64,000 nucleotides of DNA from Marinobacter lutaoensis (GTDB lineage: Bacteria > Pseudomonadota > Gammaproteobacteria > Pseudomonadales > Oleiphilaceae). Where the stretch lies: NCBI RefSeq assembly GCF_001981305.1, contig NZ_MSCW01000002.1:99842-163841 (forward strand), given 5' to 3'. The notes below the pieces were generated by a model, which saw only the letters and a program-made list of their open reading frames with translations, was not told where the DNA came from and ran no database searches. A program made the position numbers and the translations under genes. Below are positions 52,784 to 62,489 of this stretch, piece after piece; positions within the stretch are counted from its first letter, which is position 1; every line of letters begins with the position of its first letter.

Positions 52784-53569
52784 ATGAGACTCCATATCAA
52801 GCACAATACCAACTACACCTACGAAACGCCGGTGCAAAACAGCATCCAGTACCTGCGCCTGACCCCCCGCAACACCCCTCAGCAGCGCATCCTGGAATGG
52901 ACCCTCACCACCCCCGGGGAAACCAGCCAGATGACCGACGGCTTCGGCAACCTGGTAACCGTGATGACCCTAGACGAACCGGTCAGCGACATCACCCTGA
53001 CCGCCGAGGGCGTGGTGGACCTGACCGGCACGCCGCTGACCCGGGACGACACCCCGTTCCCGCCCCAGGTCTTTCTCAGACACACGCCGCTGACCGAAAC
53101 CAGCCCTGCGATCCGGGCCTTCGCCAGCCGCTACAGCCCGCACAAGCGCAGCCTGCTCAAGCTGATGAAGGACCTGCGGGACCATGTCCGCTTCAACCCC
53201 GGCGCGACCACCGTTACCCACACCGCCGCCGAGGCGTTCGAGCTGCAGGCGGGCGTGTGCCAGGACCACACCCACATTTTCATCGCCTGCTGCCGGCACA
53301 TCGGCGTGCCGGTGCGCTACGTCAGCGGCTACATTCATTCCCAGGGGGACGAGCACCTGGCCACCCACGCCTGGGCCGAGGCCTGGCTGGGGCGCAGCTG
53401 GCACACCTTCGATGTCGTCAACACCCTCAGCGTTGCGGAGAGCCACATCAAACTGGCCACCGGCCTGGACTACCGCGACGCCGCGCCGGTGCGGGGCGTA
53501 CGCAGCGGGGGCGGCACCGAGCATCTGGACACACGGGCCTGGGTGACGCAACCGGGCGACAACCAGTAG
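52784..53569 (+). CDS. Transglutaminase-like protein of the Anbu cluster
   Basis: A 261-residue protein with an N-terminal beta domain and a transglutaminase-like core. The triad is complete: Cys159 (GVCQDHTH), His195 (THAWAEAW) and Asp210 (FDVVN). Such enzymes cut or form amide bonds, often on peptides. The ATG is one base past the alpha-E stop. Confidence 0.91.
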   Translation: MRLHIKHNTNYTYETPVQNSIQYLRLTPRNTPQQRILEWTLTTPGETSQMTDGFGNLVTVMTLDEPVSDITLTAEGVVDLTGTPLTRDDTPFPPQVFLRHTPLTETSPAIRAFASRYSPHKRSLLKLMKDLRDHVRFNPGATTVTHTAAEAFELQAGVCQDHTHIFIACCRHIGVPVRYVSGYIHSQGDEHLATHAWAEAWLGRSWHTFDVVNTLSVAESHIKLATGLDYRDAAPVRGVRSGGGTEHLDTRAWVTQPGDNQ

Positions 53570-53655
53570 GCGGCAGGCCGGCGAAAAAAACGCTCACGAC
53601 GCGCGCCGGTTGGCAGTAGACTACGCTGCAACACAGTGCCTGCAGGAGGGCCTTC

Positions 53656-54381
53656 ATGACCTATTGCGTAGCCATGCGACTGGCCGAGGGGCTGGTATTC
53701 GCGTCCGACTCCCGCACCAACGCCGGGTTCGACCAGATTTCCACCTTCCGCAAGATGCACGTGTTCGAGAAACCCGGCGAGCGGCAACTGGTGCTGCTCT
53801 CCGCCGGTAACCTGGCCACCAGCCAGAGCGTCATCAGCCTGCTGGAGCGCCGGGCCGGTTCCGGTGACAGCAATCTGATGAACACCCAGAGCATGTTCGA
53901 GACCGCCGAGCTGGTGGGCCAGACCATTCGCGAGGTGACGCGCCGCGACAACCCCAACGGTGCCATGAGCCACGTCGATTTCAGTTGCTCGCTGATCCTG
54001 GGCGGTCAGATCAAGGGCGAGGCACCGCGACTGTTCAACATCTACCCGGAAGGCAACTTCATCGAAGCCACCGAGGAAACCCCCTACTTCCAGATCGGTG
54101 AGTCCAAATACGGCAAGCCCATCCTGGACCGCATCATTCACTACCGCCTCTCTCTGGAGCGGGCCTACCAATGCGCCCTGATTTCCTTCGATTCCACCAT
54201 GAAGAGCAACCTGTCGGTGGGCATGCCGCTGGACATCGCCCTGTACCGGCGCGACCAGCTCACGCTGTGGTTCCGCGACCGGGTCACCGACCAGAGCGAG
54301 TACTTCCTCCAGCTCCGGCAGCAGTGGCATCAGGGGATCCAGTCGCTGTTCGCGAGTCTCGACCCGCCCGACGTGCCCTGA
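53656..54381 (+). CDS. anbu: Anbu, proteasome-related protease
   Basis: The 241-residue product belongs to the bacterial Ntn-hydrolase Anbu. Its second residue is Thr (MTYCVAMRLAEGLVFASDSRTN), which becomes the catalytic N-terminal nucleophile after Met removal, with no propeptide. SAGNLATSQSV, SLILGGQI and GESKYGKPILDR are family blocks. Anbu assembles into large rings. GGAGG lies upstream. The last 98 bp overlap the convergent RND gene on the other strand. Confidence 0.92.
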   Translation: MTYCVAMRLAEGLVFASDSRTNAGFDQISTFRKMHVFEKPGERQLVLLSAGNLATSQSVISLLERRAGSGDSNLMNTQSMFETAELVGQTIREVTRRDNPNGAMSHVDFSCSLILGGQIKGEAPRLFNIYPEGNFIEATEETPYFQIGESKYGKPILDRIIHYRLSLERAYQCALISFDSTMKSNLSVGMPLDIALYRRDQLTLWFRDRVTDQSEYFLQLRQQWHQGIQSLFASLDPPDVP

Positions 54382-57300
54382 ACCCCTCCAGCCAGGACAG
54401 CAGCGCCGGAATCACCAGCAGCACCAGCAGCGTCGACAGGCCCAGGCCAAAGGCGATGGAGGTGGCCATGGGAATCAGGAACTGCGCCTGCAACGAGGTC
54501 TCGAACAGCAGCGGCAGCAGGCCGCCGATGGTGGTCAGCGAGGTCAGCAGGACCGCCCGGACCCGCTGCACCACCGCCTCGTTCAGGGCCTCGGTGATGC
54601 CCAGGCCGTGCTGCCGCTGCTGACGGTAGAAGGCCACCAGAATGATGGCGTTGTTGACCACGATGCCGGACAGGCCAAACAGACCGAACAGGGACAGGAT
54701 GGTCAGCTGCAGCCCCATCAGCCAGTGCCCCAGCAGCGCGCCCACCAGGGCGAAGGGGATGATCGCCATGACGATCAGCGGCAGGCTCCAGGATGCGAAA
54801 ATCCAGGCCAGCACCACATACATCAGCGCCAGGCCAATGACCAGCCCGGTCTTCATGTCGGCCAAGGTGTCCCGCTGGTCCGCCGCGCGCCCCTCGAAGC
54901 TGTAGCGCACGCCATACCGGCGCGCAAGCTCCGGCAATACCGAGGCGTCCAGGCTGGCCAGGGTCTGGTCGCTGGTGGCCAGCCGGGTGTCCAGCGCCGA
55001 GCTCACCTCCACCGCCAGCCGGCCGTCGGCGTGGCGCAGGGCCTGGAAGCCCTGGCGGTGATCCAGCGCCATGACCTGGGCCAGCGGCACGAAGCGGCCG
55101 TCCGGCACCCGTACCGTCAGGCGTGACAGGGTCGACAACCGTTCCCGCTCCGCCCGCGGCAGCATCACACGCACCTCCACCTCGTCACGACCGTCCTGAT
55201 AGATCTGGGCCACCCGGCCATCAAACGCCGCCCGCAACTGGCGGCCGAGGTCCTCGGTGCTCAGCCCCAGGGCCTCGCCGTAGGGACTGACTTGGTAAAT
55301 CAGCTGCTCCCGGCCCCAGGGCATGTCGTCCTCCACATCCAGCACCCCCGGCAACGTAGCCAAGGCCTGGGCCAGCTCGTCGGCGGCCTGCTTCAGGGCC
55401 GTCGCGTCCTCGCCGGTCAGGCGCACGTTCACATCCCGCCCCGGCGGCCCGGCCTGACGTTCCGACAGCGTCAGGGTATCGATGCCCGGCGGCAGGACCA
55501 GCCGGCGCCGCCACTCCCGGATGAACTCCGGGTTTCGGACCGAGCGCCGGTCCGAGGGCACCAGCTCCACCAGCATCGAACCCAGTTCATCACCGCTGCG
55601 GCTGCTGCCCTCGGCGCCCTGGGTCGCCCCCTGAGTGGTCACCGCGTGCCGGATCAGGCCCCCCCCCAGGGCCTGTTCCGTCTCGTTCAGGGTGCGCTCC
55701 ATCTGGCGCAGAAACGCCGCCACCGTACGCCGATCGGTACCGGCGACGAAACTGGCGTTGGCGTAGAGCACCGACGGCTCCGGAGTGGGAAAGAAATTGA
55801 AGCCGAGGCGACCGCCGGCCAGCAGGCCCAGAGTCACCGCCGACAACGCCAGGGCACTGGCGACGGTGATGCCCCGATGAGCCAGGCTGAGTGCGGACAG
55901 GCGCCGGAACGGTCCGTCCCGAAAACGGTCGAAGCCCTGTTCGAAGCGCCGGCGCCAGCGGGCCACCCGGCCGCTTCGATCGCCGCGGCCAGGACGGAAG
56001 GCATGGCGCAGGTGCGCCGGCAGCACCACGAAGCATTCCAGTAGCGACGCCGCCAGCACGCAGATCATCACCAGCGGGATGTCACCGAGGATGTTGCCGA
56101 TCACACCGCCCACCACCAGCAACGGCATGAACGCCGCCACCGTGGTCAGGGACGAGGCCAGAACCGGCCACACCATGCGCTTGGCCGCCCCCTCCGAAGC
56201 GTACAACGGGTCCTCGCCCATGCGGGCGTGGGCGTCGGCATCCTCGCCCACCACGATGGCATCGTCGACGATCACCCCCAACGCCATGATCAGGGCGAAC
56301 AGCGAGATCATGTTGATCGAGCCGCCCATCAGCCACAACACCGCCAGCGCCGCCAGAAACGCGGTGGGAATGCCCACCGCCACCCACAGGGCCACCCGCC
56401 CGGGCAGAAACAGGTACAGCAGGCAGACCACCAACACCAGGCCACTGAGGCCGTTTTTCAGCAGCAGCGAGATGCGGTCGTCGAGCAGCTGCCAGGTTTC
56501 ATCGTAAACCTCCAGGCGCACCGACGGCGGCAGCACCGGCCGGGTGTCCCGCAGCCAGTCCTCCAGAACCCGGGCGGCGACCAGGGAGTTGCCGTTCTCC
56601 GCCCGTTGCAGCAACAGCTCCACCGCGGGCTGGCCGTCCCGTTCCAGGGTCGTCTGCCCGTCCCGCGCCTCCTGGCGGATGATGGCGATGTCGCCCAGGC
56701 GTACCCGCGCCCGTCCATCGCTGAGCACCGGGATACTCTCGTAGGCCTGGGGACTGCGCCGCTGCGCCACCGAGCGCAGCTCGCGGGTGGCGTCCTGCTG
56801 CGCCAGCAGGCCCGCCGGCAGGTCCCGGGAAATGGCCGCCACCCGGTCGGCGATCTGCGCCAGTGACAGGTTCAGGCTTTCCAGTCGCGCCACCGGCACC
56901 TCGATGCTGATCTGCTGTTCCGGCACGCCCCGAATCGTCACCCGGTCGATGCCCCGCTCCAGCAGGTCGGTCTCGTACTGGTACGCCAGCTGTCGCAGTT
57001 CGTCGCGCGCCACCGGGCCGTACAGCAGCACCCGGGCCACGGGTTCATAGCGGGCCACCCGGGCCACCTGCGGCGGCTCCGCCTCCGCCGGCAGGTTGGT
57101 GAATTCATCCACCTGCTGGCGCACGTCGTCCAGGGCCTGGATCGGGTCGGTCCCCTCGTGGAACTCCAGGGTGATGGCGGACACCCCCTGGGCGGAGGTG
57201 GAGGTCATCCGCTTGAGGCCGTCGAGGCTGCGCAGACGCTGCTCCAGGGGATCGGTGATGCCCTGCTCCACATCCTCGGCGGCAGCCCCGGACCAGAGCA

Positions 57301-57457
57301 CCCGGACGCTGACCACATCCAGGGCGAAGGTGGGGAAAAACTGGATGTTCATCCGGTTCAGCGCCAGCACGCCGGCCAGCACCATGACCACCATGACCAA
57401 GTTGCCGGCCACCCGGTGATGAACGAAGAAACCGATCACGCCCCTACGACGCTTCAT
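54284..57457 (-). CDS. RND efflux pump inner membrane subunit (pair 1)
   Basis: The 1057-residue pump has twelve hydrophobic helices and two periplasmic loops, with the proton-relay Asp pair in GVIVDDAIVVGED. The ATG at 57457 overlaps the adaptor stop (ATGA). The last 35 or so residues are low-complexity (Arg, Gly, Ala, Ser) and are coded by DNA that overlaps anbu, so the natural stop may have been lost. No outer membrane channel gene is adjacent. Substrate unknown. Confidence 0.91.
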   Translation of the reverse strand: MKRRRGVIGFFVHHRVAGNLVMVVMVLAGVLALNRMNIQFFPTFALDVVSVRVLWSGAAAEDVEQGITDPLEQRLRSLDGLKRMTSTSAQGVSAITLEFHEGTDPIQALDDVRQQVDEFTNLPAEAEPPQVARVARYEPVARVLLYGPVARDELRQLAYQYETDLLERGIDRVTIRGVPEQQISIEVPVARLESLNLSLAQIADRVAAISRDLPAGLLAQQDATRELRSVAQRRSPQAYESIPVLSDGRARVRLGDIAIIRQEARDGQTTLERDGQPAVELLLQRAENGNSLVAARVLEDWLRDTRPVLPPSVRLEVYDETWQLLDDRISLLLKNGLSGLVLVVCLLYLFLPGRVALWVAVGIPTAFLAALAVLWLMGGSINMISLFALIMALGVIVDDAIVVGEDADAHARMGEDPLYASEGAAKRMVWPVLASSLTTVAAFMPLLVVGGVIGNILGDIPLVMICVLAASLLECFVVLPAHLRHAFRPGRGDRSGRVARWRRRFEQGFDRFRDGPFRRLSALSLAHRGITVASALALSAVTLGLLAGGRLGFNFFPTPEPSVLYANASFVAGTDRRTVAAFLRQMERTLNETEQALGGGLIRHAVTTQGATQGAEGSSRSGDELGSMLVELVPSDRRSVRNPEFIREWRRRLVLPPGIDTLTLSERQAGPPGRDVNVRLTGEDATALKQAADELAQALATLPGVLDVEDDMPWGREQLIYQVSPYGEALGLSTEDLGRQLRAAFDGRVAQIYQDGRDEVEVRVMLPRAERERLSTLSRLTVRVPDGRFVPLAQVMALDHRQGFQALRHADGRLAVEVSSALDTRLATSDQTLASLDASVLPELARRYGVRYSFEGRAADQRDTLADMKTGLVIGLALMYVVLAWIFASWSLPLIVMAIIPFALVGALLGHWLMGLQLTILSLFGLFGLSGIVVNNAIILVAFYRQQRQHGLGITEALNEAVVQRVRAVLLTSLTTIGGLLPLLFETSLQAQFLIPMATSIAFGLGLSTLLVLLVIPALLSWLEGFRARRAGRDSRTATGSPDATAAGAGGSTRSGR

Positions 57458-58698
57458 GAGCCCGGCTCCGGTTCCACCGCATCCACCTTCAGACCGGTAA
57501 CCGCATTGGGCAAGTGGGTGACCACCAGCCGCTGGCCCGACGCCAGCGACGGGCCGGCAATCAGCAACCACGGGCTGCCGTCCGGCCGCCGGATCTCGCC
57601 CACCCGCTCCACGGCGACGCGGCGCAGGCGCTGCTGATCATCCACCAGGTAGACCCGATCGGCGCCGTACAGGGCACTGAACGGCACCGCCACCGTGTCG
57701 GCCCGGGCCGGCCGCTGCAGCAGGATCGGCAGCAGCGCCCCGGGACGGGGGCGTCCCGTGCCGGGCATCAGGCGCAGGATGGCCTCGGTGCCGGCCGGGC
57801 TGGCTTGGCCGGAGAAGCGGACCAAACGAAACCGGTAACCGCCCTCGGTGGCTTCCGCCCGCAATTCCGCGCCCGCGGCCAGGGCCTGTTCCAGCTCCGG
57901 ACGGTAACCTTCCGGCACCAGCGCCCGAAGCTCCAGGCCGTCCTCCGGGTAGAGGGTCAGCAGCGGGGCGTTCCGTGCCACCTGATCCCCCGGCGCCACC
58001 CGGATATCGGTCACCACACCGGCAAACGGTGCCAGGACTCGGGCCCGATCGGCATCACGGCGGACCGTCGCCCAATTGGCACGGGCCTGCGCCAGCCTCG
58101 CCTCCAGGCTGGCCATTCGGGCCGGATGCTCATCAATCGCCCGCTGCCGGGTACGGACGGTCAGCTCCGCTCGGGCCAAGGCATCGGTGGCCGCCTCCAG
58201 GCTCTCCCGCGATGCCAGGTTACGGGCCAGCAGCGACTCCAGCCGTTGGAACTGGCGCCGGGCGTTGGCGAGGATGGCCTGCTCACTCTCCAGTGCCCGC
58301 AGATCGCTGCGGTGACGAACCGACTCGGCCGCGATCTGCGCCTCCAGATCCGCCACCTGGGCCTCGGCCTGGTGCAACAGGGGCGTGACATCCTCCTCCG
58401 ACACCGCCACCAGCAGCGCGCCGGCGGCAACCGTGTCACCTTCCCGCACCGGCCGCTCGGCGACCCGGCCGGCCAGGCTGGCCACCACCGTCAGCTGGTC
58501 CGGGGCCACCACTTCCCCATACAAGGGCAACACCGGGGTATGCCGCGCCAGCGTCAGGGTCTGGACCCCGACCCGCCAGCTGCGCTCGGCCGGCTCCGCG
58601 TCCGGCGGCTCCGGCCGGGTCAGTCTGAGCAGCAGGAAGCCGGCCACGCCAGCCGCAAGAATCAACAGGGGGAGCCATCGTTTCGCCATCGTCGACAT
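57454..58698 (-). CDS. RND efflux periplasmic adaptor (pair 1)
   Basis: The 414-residue membrane fusion protein has an N-terminal anchor helix (about 8-26), a lipoyl-like domain (GEVVAPDQLTVVASLAGRVAERPVREGDTV), a long coiled-coil hairpin (about 105-215) and a beta-barrel. It bridges the pump and an outer membrane channel. An ATG three codons downstream is an alternative start. Confidence 0.9.
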   Translation of the reverse strand: MSTMAKRWLPLLILAAGVAGFLLLRLTRPEPPDAEPAERSWRVGVQTLTLARHTPVLPLYGEVVAPDQLTVVASLAGRVAERPVREGDTVAAGALLVAVSEEDVTPLLHQAEAQVADLEAQIAAESVRHRSDLRALESEQAILANARRQFQRLESLLARNLASRESLEAATDALARAELTVRTRQRAIDEHPARMASLEARLAQARANWATVRRDADRARVLAPFAGVVTDIRVAPGDQVARNAPLLTLYPEDGLELRALVPEGYRPELEQALAAGAELRAEATEGGYRFRLVRFSGQASPAGTEAILRLMPGTGRPRPGALLPILLQRPARADTVAVPFSALYGADRVYLVDDQQRLRRVAVERVGEIRRPDGSPWLLIAGPSLASGQRLVVTHLPNAVTGLKVDAVEPEPGS

Positions 58699-58818
58699 GT
58701 TCGGTCATGCATCCATGAGGGACAGGGAAAGTGATTGAAACTACTATACAATCTGAAGTCGTTTTCGGATCGCACCCGCATCCGCAAAGGCCATTCACGC
58801 ACGGGGAGCCGGGAACCC

Positions 58819-59268
58819 ATGGCGGCACACGATCATCTGCTCATGTTCAACGTCACGTTGCTGAACATCACCATCGTGTGCACCGTTGTCATCATCCACA
58901 ACGAAGCCCTGCTGCGGCTGAGTTCGATTCTCTCCCGGATGCGCCAGAACCAGCACTTCCGGCTGATCGTCGCGGTGCTCGGCTGCCTGACCGCGCACGC
59001 CCTGGAAGTCTGGATCTTCGGTTCCGCCTACTATTTCATGCACCATGCCGACGGCTGGGGCACCCTGGTCGGCACCTTCAGTGGCAGCCTGCTGGACTGC
59101 GTCTACTTTTCCTTCACCACCTTCACCACCCTGGGCTACGGCGACATCGAAGCCCTTGGCCCGCTGCGGTTTCTGACCGGCATCGAGGCGCTCACCGGCT
59201 TTGTCCTGATCACCTGGAGCGCCTCGTTCCTGTACGTCGAGATGCAGCGCTACTGGCCCACCCGGTAA
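58819..59268 (+). CDS. Two-helix potassium channel-like protein
   Basis: A 149-residue protein with about three hydrophobic segments and a pore loop containing the selectivity filter TLGYGD (104-109). It resembles Ion_trans_2 channels without a regulatory domain. ATG 58819 is preferred with GGGAA upstream; a TTG at 58735 would add 28 basic residues. It sits alone on the plus strand between two RND operons. Confidence 0.85.
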   Translation: MAAHDHLLMFNVTLLNITIVCTVVIIHNEALLRLSSILSRMRQNQHFRLIVAVLGCLTAHALEVWIFGSAYYFMHHADGWGTLVGTFSGSLLDCVYFSFTTFTTLGYGDIEALGPLRFLTGIEALTGFVLITWSASFLYVEMQRYWPTR

Positions 59269-59273
59269 CGGAA

Positions 59274-62200
59274 CTATACCCGGCCGCGCCGGGCCAGGGC
59301 GTAATACAGCAGCGGCACCACCAGGATGGTGAACAGGGTGGACAGCGCCAGGCCGAACACCAGTGAGATCGCCAGGCCGTTGAAGATCGGGTCGCTGAGT
59401 ATGAAGTACGCCCCCACCATCGCGGATATGGCGGTCAGCGCGATCGGCTTGATCCGCACCGCGCCGGCCAGGATCACCGCCTCCTCCAGCGACACCCCCT
59501 CATCCAGCCGCTGGCGGATGAACACCACCAGCAAGATCGAGTTGCGCACGATGATGCCAGCCAGGGCGATCATGCCGATCATGCTGGTGGCCGTGAACTC
59601 CCGCCCCAGCAACGCATGGCCGGGCATGATGCCGATCAGCGTCAGGGGAATCGGCGCCATCACGATCAGCGGCATCAGGTAGGAACGGAACTGGGCCACC
59701 AGCAGCACGAAGATCATAAACACCCCGACGCTGTAGGCCGCGCCCATGTCCCGGAAGGTTTCATAGGTGATCTGCCACTCACCGTCCCACTTCAGGGTGC
59801 CCTTTTCCGGCAGGGGCGGCTGGCGGATGAAGTGCTGCTCCGGCGCCGCCGGATCCTCCTTCAGCCGCTGCACCATGGCAAACATGCCGTACAGGGGGGA
59901 GTCCACCGCCCCGGCCATGTCGGCGGTGACGTAGGTGACCGGCAGCAGGTCCTTGTGGTAGAGGGCACCGAGCCAGTCCGCCTCCCGCACCTCGGCAACA
60001 CTCGCCAGAGGCACCAGGGTGCCCTCCCGGCTGCGCACCGGCAGCGACAGCAGCGCCGCCGGCTGGGCCTTGTCGCCTTCCGGCAGCACCAGACGAATCG
60101 GCACCGGGTATTTGGCCTGTTCATCGTGCAGGTAGCTCACGCCCGCGCCGGCCAGGGCGGTTTGCAGGGCGCTGACCACCTGGGCCTGGGAGACCCCCAG
60201 GCGCGCCGCCCGGGCCCGGTCCACCACCACCCGCCACTGCCGGGTGGGAGCCTCCAGGGAGGTGTCGATGTCCACCAGGCCGTCGACCCGGCGCATGCCC
60301 TCGGCCACCCGCTGGGCCAGTTCCGCCCGGCGCTGGTCATCGGCGGCGTAGACTTCAGCCACCACCGGCGACAGCACCGGCGGCCCTGGCGGCACTTCCA
60401 CCACCTTCACCGTCGCGCCGTGGCGTTCGGCGATGGCGGTGAGTGGCGCGCGCAGGGACTGGGCGATGTCGTGGGACTGGCGTTGCCGGGCCTCGGCCGC
60501 CACCAGGTTGACCTGGATATCACCGTGGTAGGGGTCGCCGCGCAGGTAATACTGGCGCACCAGGCCATTGAAGTTGATGGGTGAGGCGGTGCCGGCATAG
60601 GCCTGCCAGTTGGCCACCTCCGGCACGGTTTCCAGGTAGTGCCCCATGGCCAACAACACCCGCTGGGTCTGTTCCATCGGGCTGTCCTCGGGCAGGTCCA
60701 CCACCACCTGCAGCTCGGACTTGTTGTCGAATGGCAGCATCTTCAGGATCACCGCCTGGAACACCGGCAGCGCCGCCGCCAGGACGGTCAGCGCCACCAC
60801 CGCCAGCGCCAGCAGCCGGCGTCGCCAGGCATGCTCGCCCAGGAACGGCGACAGCAGGGCCCGGAACAGCCGCAGTGCCCGCGGGCTGACCCCCTCGGCC
60901 CCGGCCGCTCCGTCCCCGGCCGGCGGGTGCGGCTCCGGGCGCAGCAGGCGCAGGGCCAGCCAGGGTGCCACGACAAAGGCAACAATCAGGGAAATCAGCA
61001 TGCCGGCGGAGGCGTTGATCGGGATCGGGCTCATGTAGGGTCCCATCAGGCCGGTCACGAAGGCCATCGGAATCAAGGCGGCCATGATGGTCAGGCTCGC
61101 CATGATGGTGGGCGAGCCAACCTCATCCACCGCCACCGGAATCATCTGCGCCACCGGACCACGGCTGCCCTGGATACGCCGGTGGATGTTCTCCGTCACC
61201 ACGATGGCGTCATCCACCAGAATGCCAATGGAGAAGATCAGGGCAAACAGCGAGACCCGGTTGAGGGTGAAGCCCCAGGCCCAGGAAAACACCAGGGTGA
61301 GCAGCAGCGTCACCAGCACCGCCACACCGACAATCAGTGCCTGCCGCCAGCCCATGGCGGCCAGCACCAGCAGCATCACCGCCAGGGTCGCCGATACCAG
61401 ATCGGTGATCAGTTTACGGGCCTTGTGGGAGGCGGTTTCGCCATAGTCCCGGCTGACCAGCACCTCGACGTCCAGCGGCAGCGCGCGGTTGCGCAGACTG
61501 TCCAGCCGCTCGCGGATGGCGCGGGTGATCTCGATGGCATTCTCGCCCGGCTTCTTGGCCACCGCCAGGGTCACCGCAGGATAGACCCGGTCGGCGCCCG
61601 GGACCGGCTGGCCGTCCGGGCCAAAGCCGATCAGCACGCTCTGGTCCGGTACCGTGCCACCGCGACGCACCTCGGCCACGTCGTCCAGGTGCACCGCCGC
61701 GCCCTCGTGCATGCCCACCACCAGCCGGCGCACGTCCCCGACCGTTGCCAGCAGGGTGCCGGCCTGGACCGGGATCGACAGGTTGTCCCGGGTCACCCGG
61801 GCCTCCTGACTGCTGGCGTTGGCGGCCTGCAGGGCATCGCGCAGGTCGTCCAGGGTCAGGCCGAAACCGGTCAGCAGGGCCGGGTCCAGGCGCACGTCCA
61901 CCCGGTCCGGAATACCGCCGACAGTGTACACGTCACGGGTGCCCGGTACCCGCTTCAGGGCCACTTCCAGCATATGCGCCAGGCGGGTCAGTTCCTCACC
62001 GGCCAGGCGGTTGCCCGGATCGTACAAGGTCAGGGTCATCACCGGCACGTCGTCGATGCCCCGGGGCTTGACCAGGGGCTGGCTGGCCCCCAGATCCGAA
62101 GGCAGCCAGTCCTGATTCGAGTACACCTGGTTGTACAGCCGCACCAGCGCCTCCCGGCGCGACACCCCCACCTCGAACTGCACGGTGATCACCGCCTGGC

Positions 62201-62489
62201 CCTGGCGCGACACCGAGTACACGTGCTCGACCCCCTGGATCTCGCTCATCACCTGCTCGGCCGGCGTGGCGATCACGCTTTCCACCTCCCGGGCGCTGGC
62301 GCCCGGGAAACTCACCAGAATGTCGGCCATGGTGACGTCAATCTGGGGCTCTTCCTCCTTCGGGGTGACCACCACCGCCAGCACCCCCAGCACCACAGAC
62401 AGCAGGATGGCCAGGGGCGTCAGTCGGCTGTCCTGAAACACCCGGGCGATGGCGCCGGAGGGCCCGACCCGGGCCGGCGTCCCGCTCAC
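59274..62489 (-). CDS. RND efflux pump inner membrane subunit (pair 2)
   Basis: The 1071-residue pump has the standard twelve-helix RND layout and the proton-relay Asp pair in GILVDDAIVVTENIHRR. The start is a GTG at 62489 that overlaps the adaptor stop (GTGA); an earlier in-frame codon was rejected. The sequence looks like an AcrB-type/HAE1 exporter. Substrate unknown; no outer membrane partner is next to it. Confidence 0.91.
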   Translation of the reverse strand: MSGTPARVGPSGAIARVFQDSRLTPLAILLSVVLGVLAVVVTPKEEEPQIDVTMADILVSFPGASAREVESVIATPAEQVMSEIQGVEHVYSVSRQGQAVITVQFEVGVSRREALVRLYNQVYSNQDWLPSDLGASQPLVKPRGIDDVPVMTLTLYDPGNRLAGEELTRLAHMLEVALKRVPGTRDVYTVGGIPDRVDVRLDPALLTGFGLTLDDLRDALQAANASSQEARVTRDNLSIPVQAGTLLATVGDVRRLVVGMHEGAAVHLDDVAEVRRGGTVPDQSVLIGFGPDGQPVPGADRVYPAVTLAVAKKPGENAIEITRAIRERLDSLRNRALPLDVEVLVSRDYGETASHKARKLITDLVSATLAVMLLVLAAMGWRQALIVGVAVLVTLLLTLVFSWAWGFTLNRVSLFALIFSIGILVDDAIVVTENIHRRIQGSRGPVAQMIPVAVDEVGSPTIMASLTIMAALIPMAFVTGLMGPYMSPIPINASAGMLISLIVAFVVAPWLALRLLRPEPHPPAGDGAAGAEGVSPRALRLFRALLSPFLGEHAWRRRLLALAVVALTVLAAALPVFQAVILKMLPFDNKSELQVVVDLPEDSPMEQTQRVLLAMGHYLETVPEVANWQAYAGTASPINFNGLVRQYYLRGDPYHGDIQVNLVAAEARQRQSHDIAQSLRAPLTAIAERHGATVKVVEVPPGPPVLSPVVAEVYAADDQRRAELAQRVAEGMRRVDGLVDIDTSLEAPTRQWRVVVDRARAARLGVSQAQVVSALQTALAGAGVSYLHDEQAKYPVPIRLVLPEGDKAQPAALLSLPVRSREGTLVPLASVAEVREADWLGALYHKDLLPVTYVTADMAGAVDSPLYGMFAMVQRLKEDPAAPEQHFIRQPPLPEKGTLKWDGEWQITYETFRDMGAAYSVGVFMIFVLLVAQFRSYLMPLIVMAPIPLTLIGIMPGHALLGREFTATSMIGMIALAGIIVRNSILLVVFIRQRLDEGVSLEEAVILAGAVRIKPIALTAISAMVGAYFILSDPIFNGLAISLVFGLALSTLFTILVVPLLYYALARRGRV

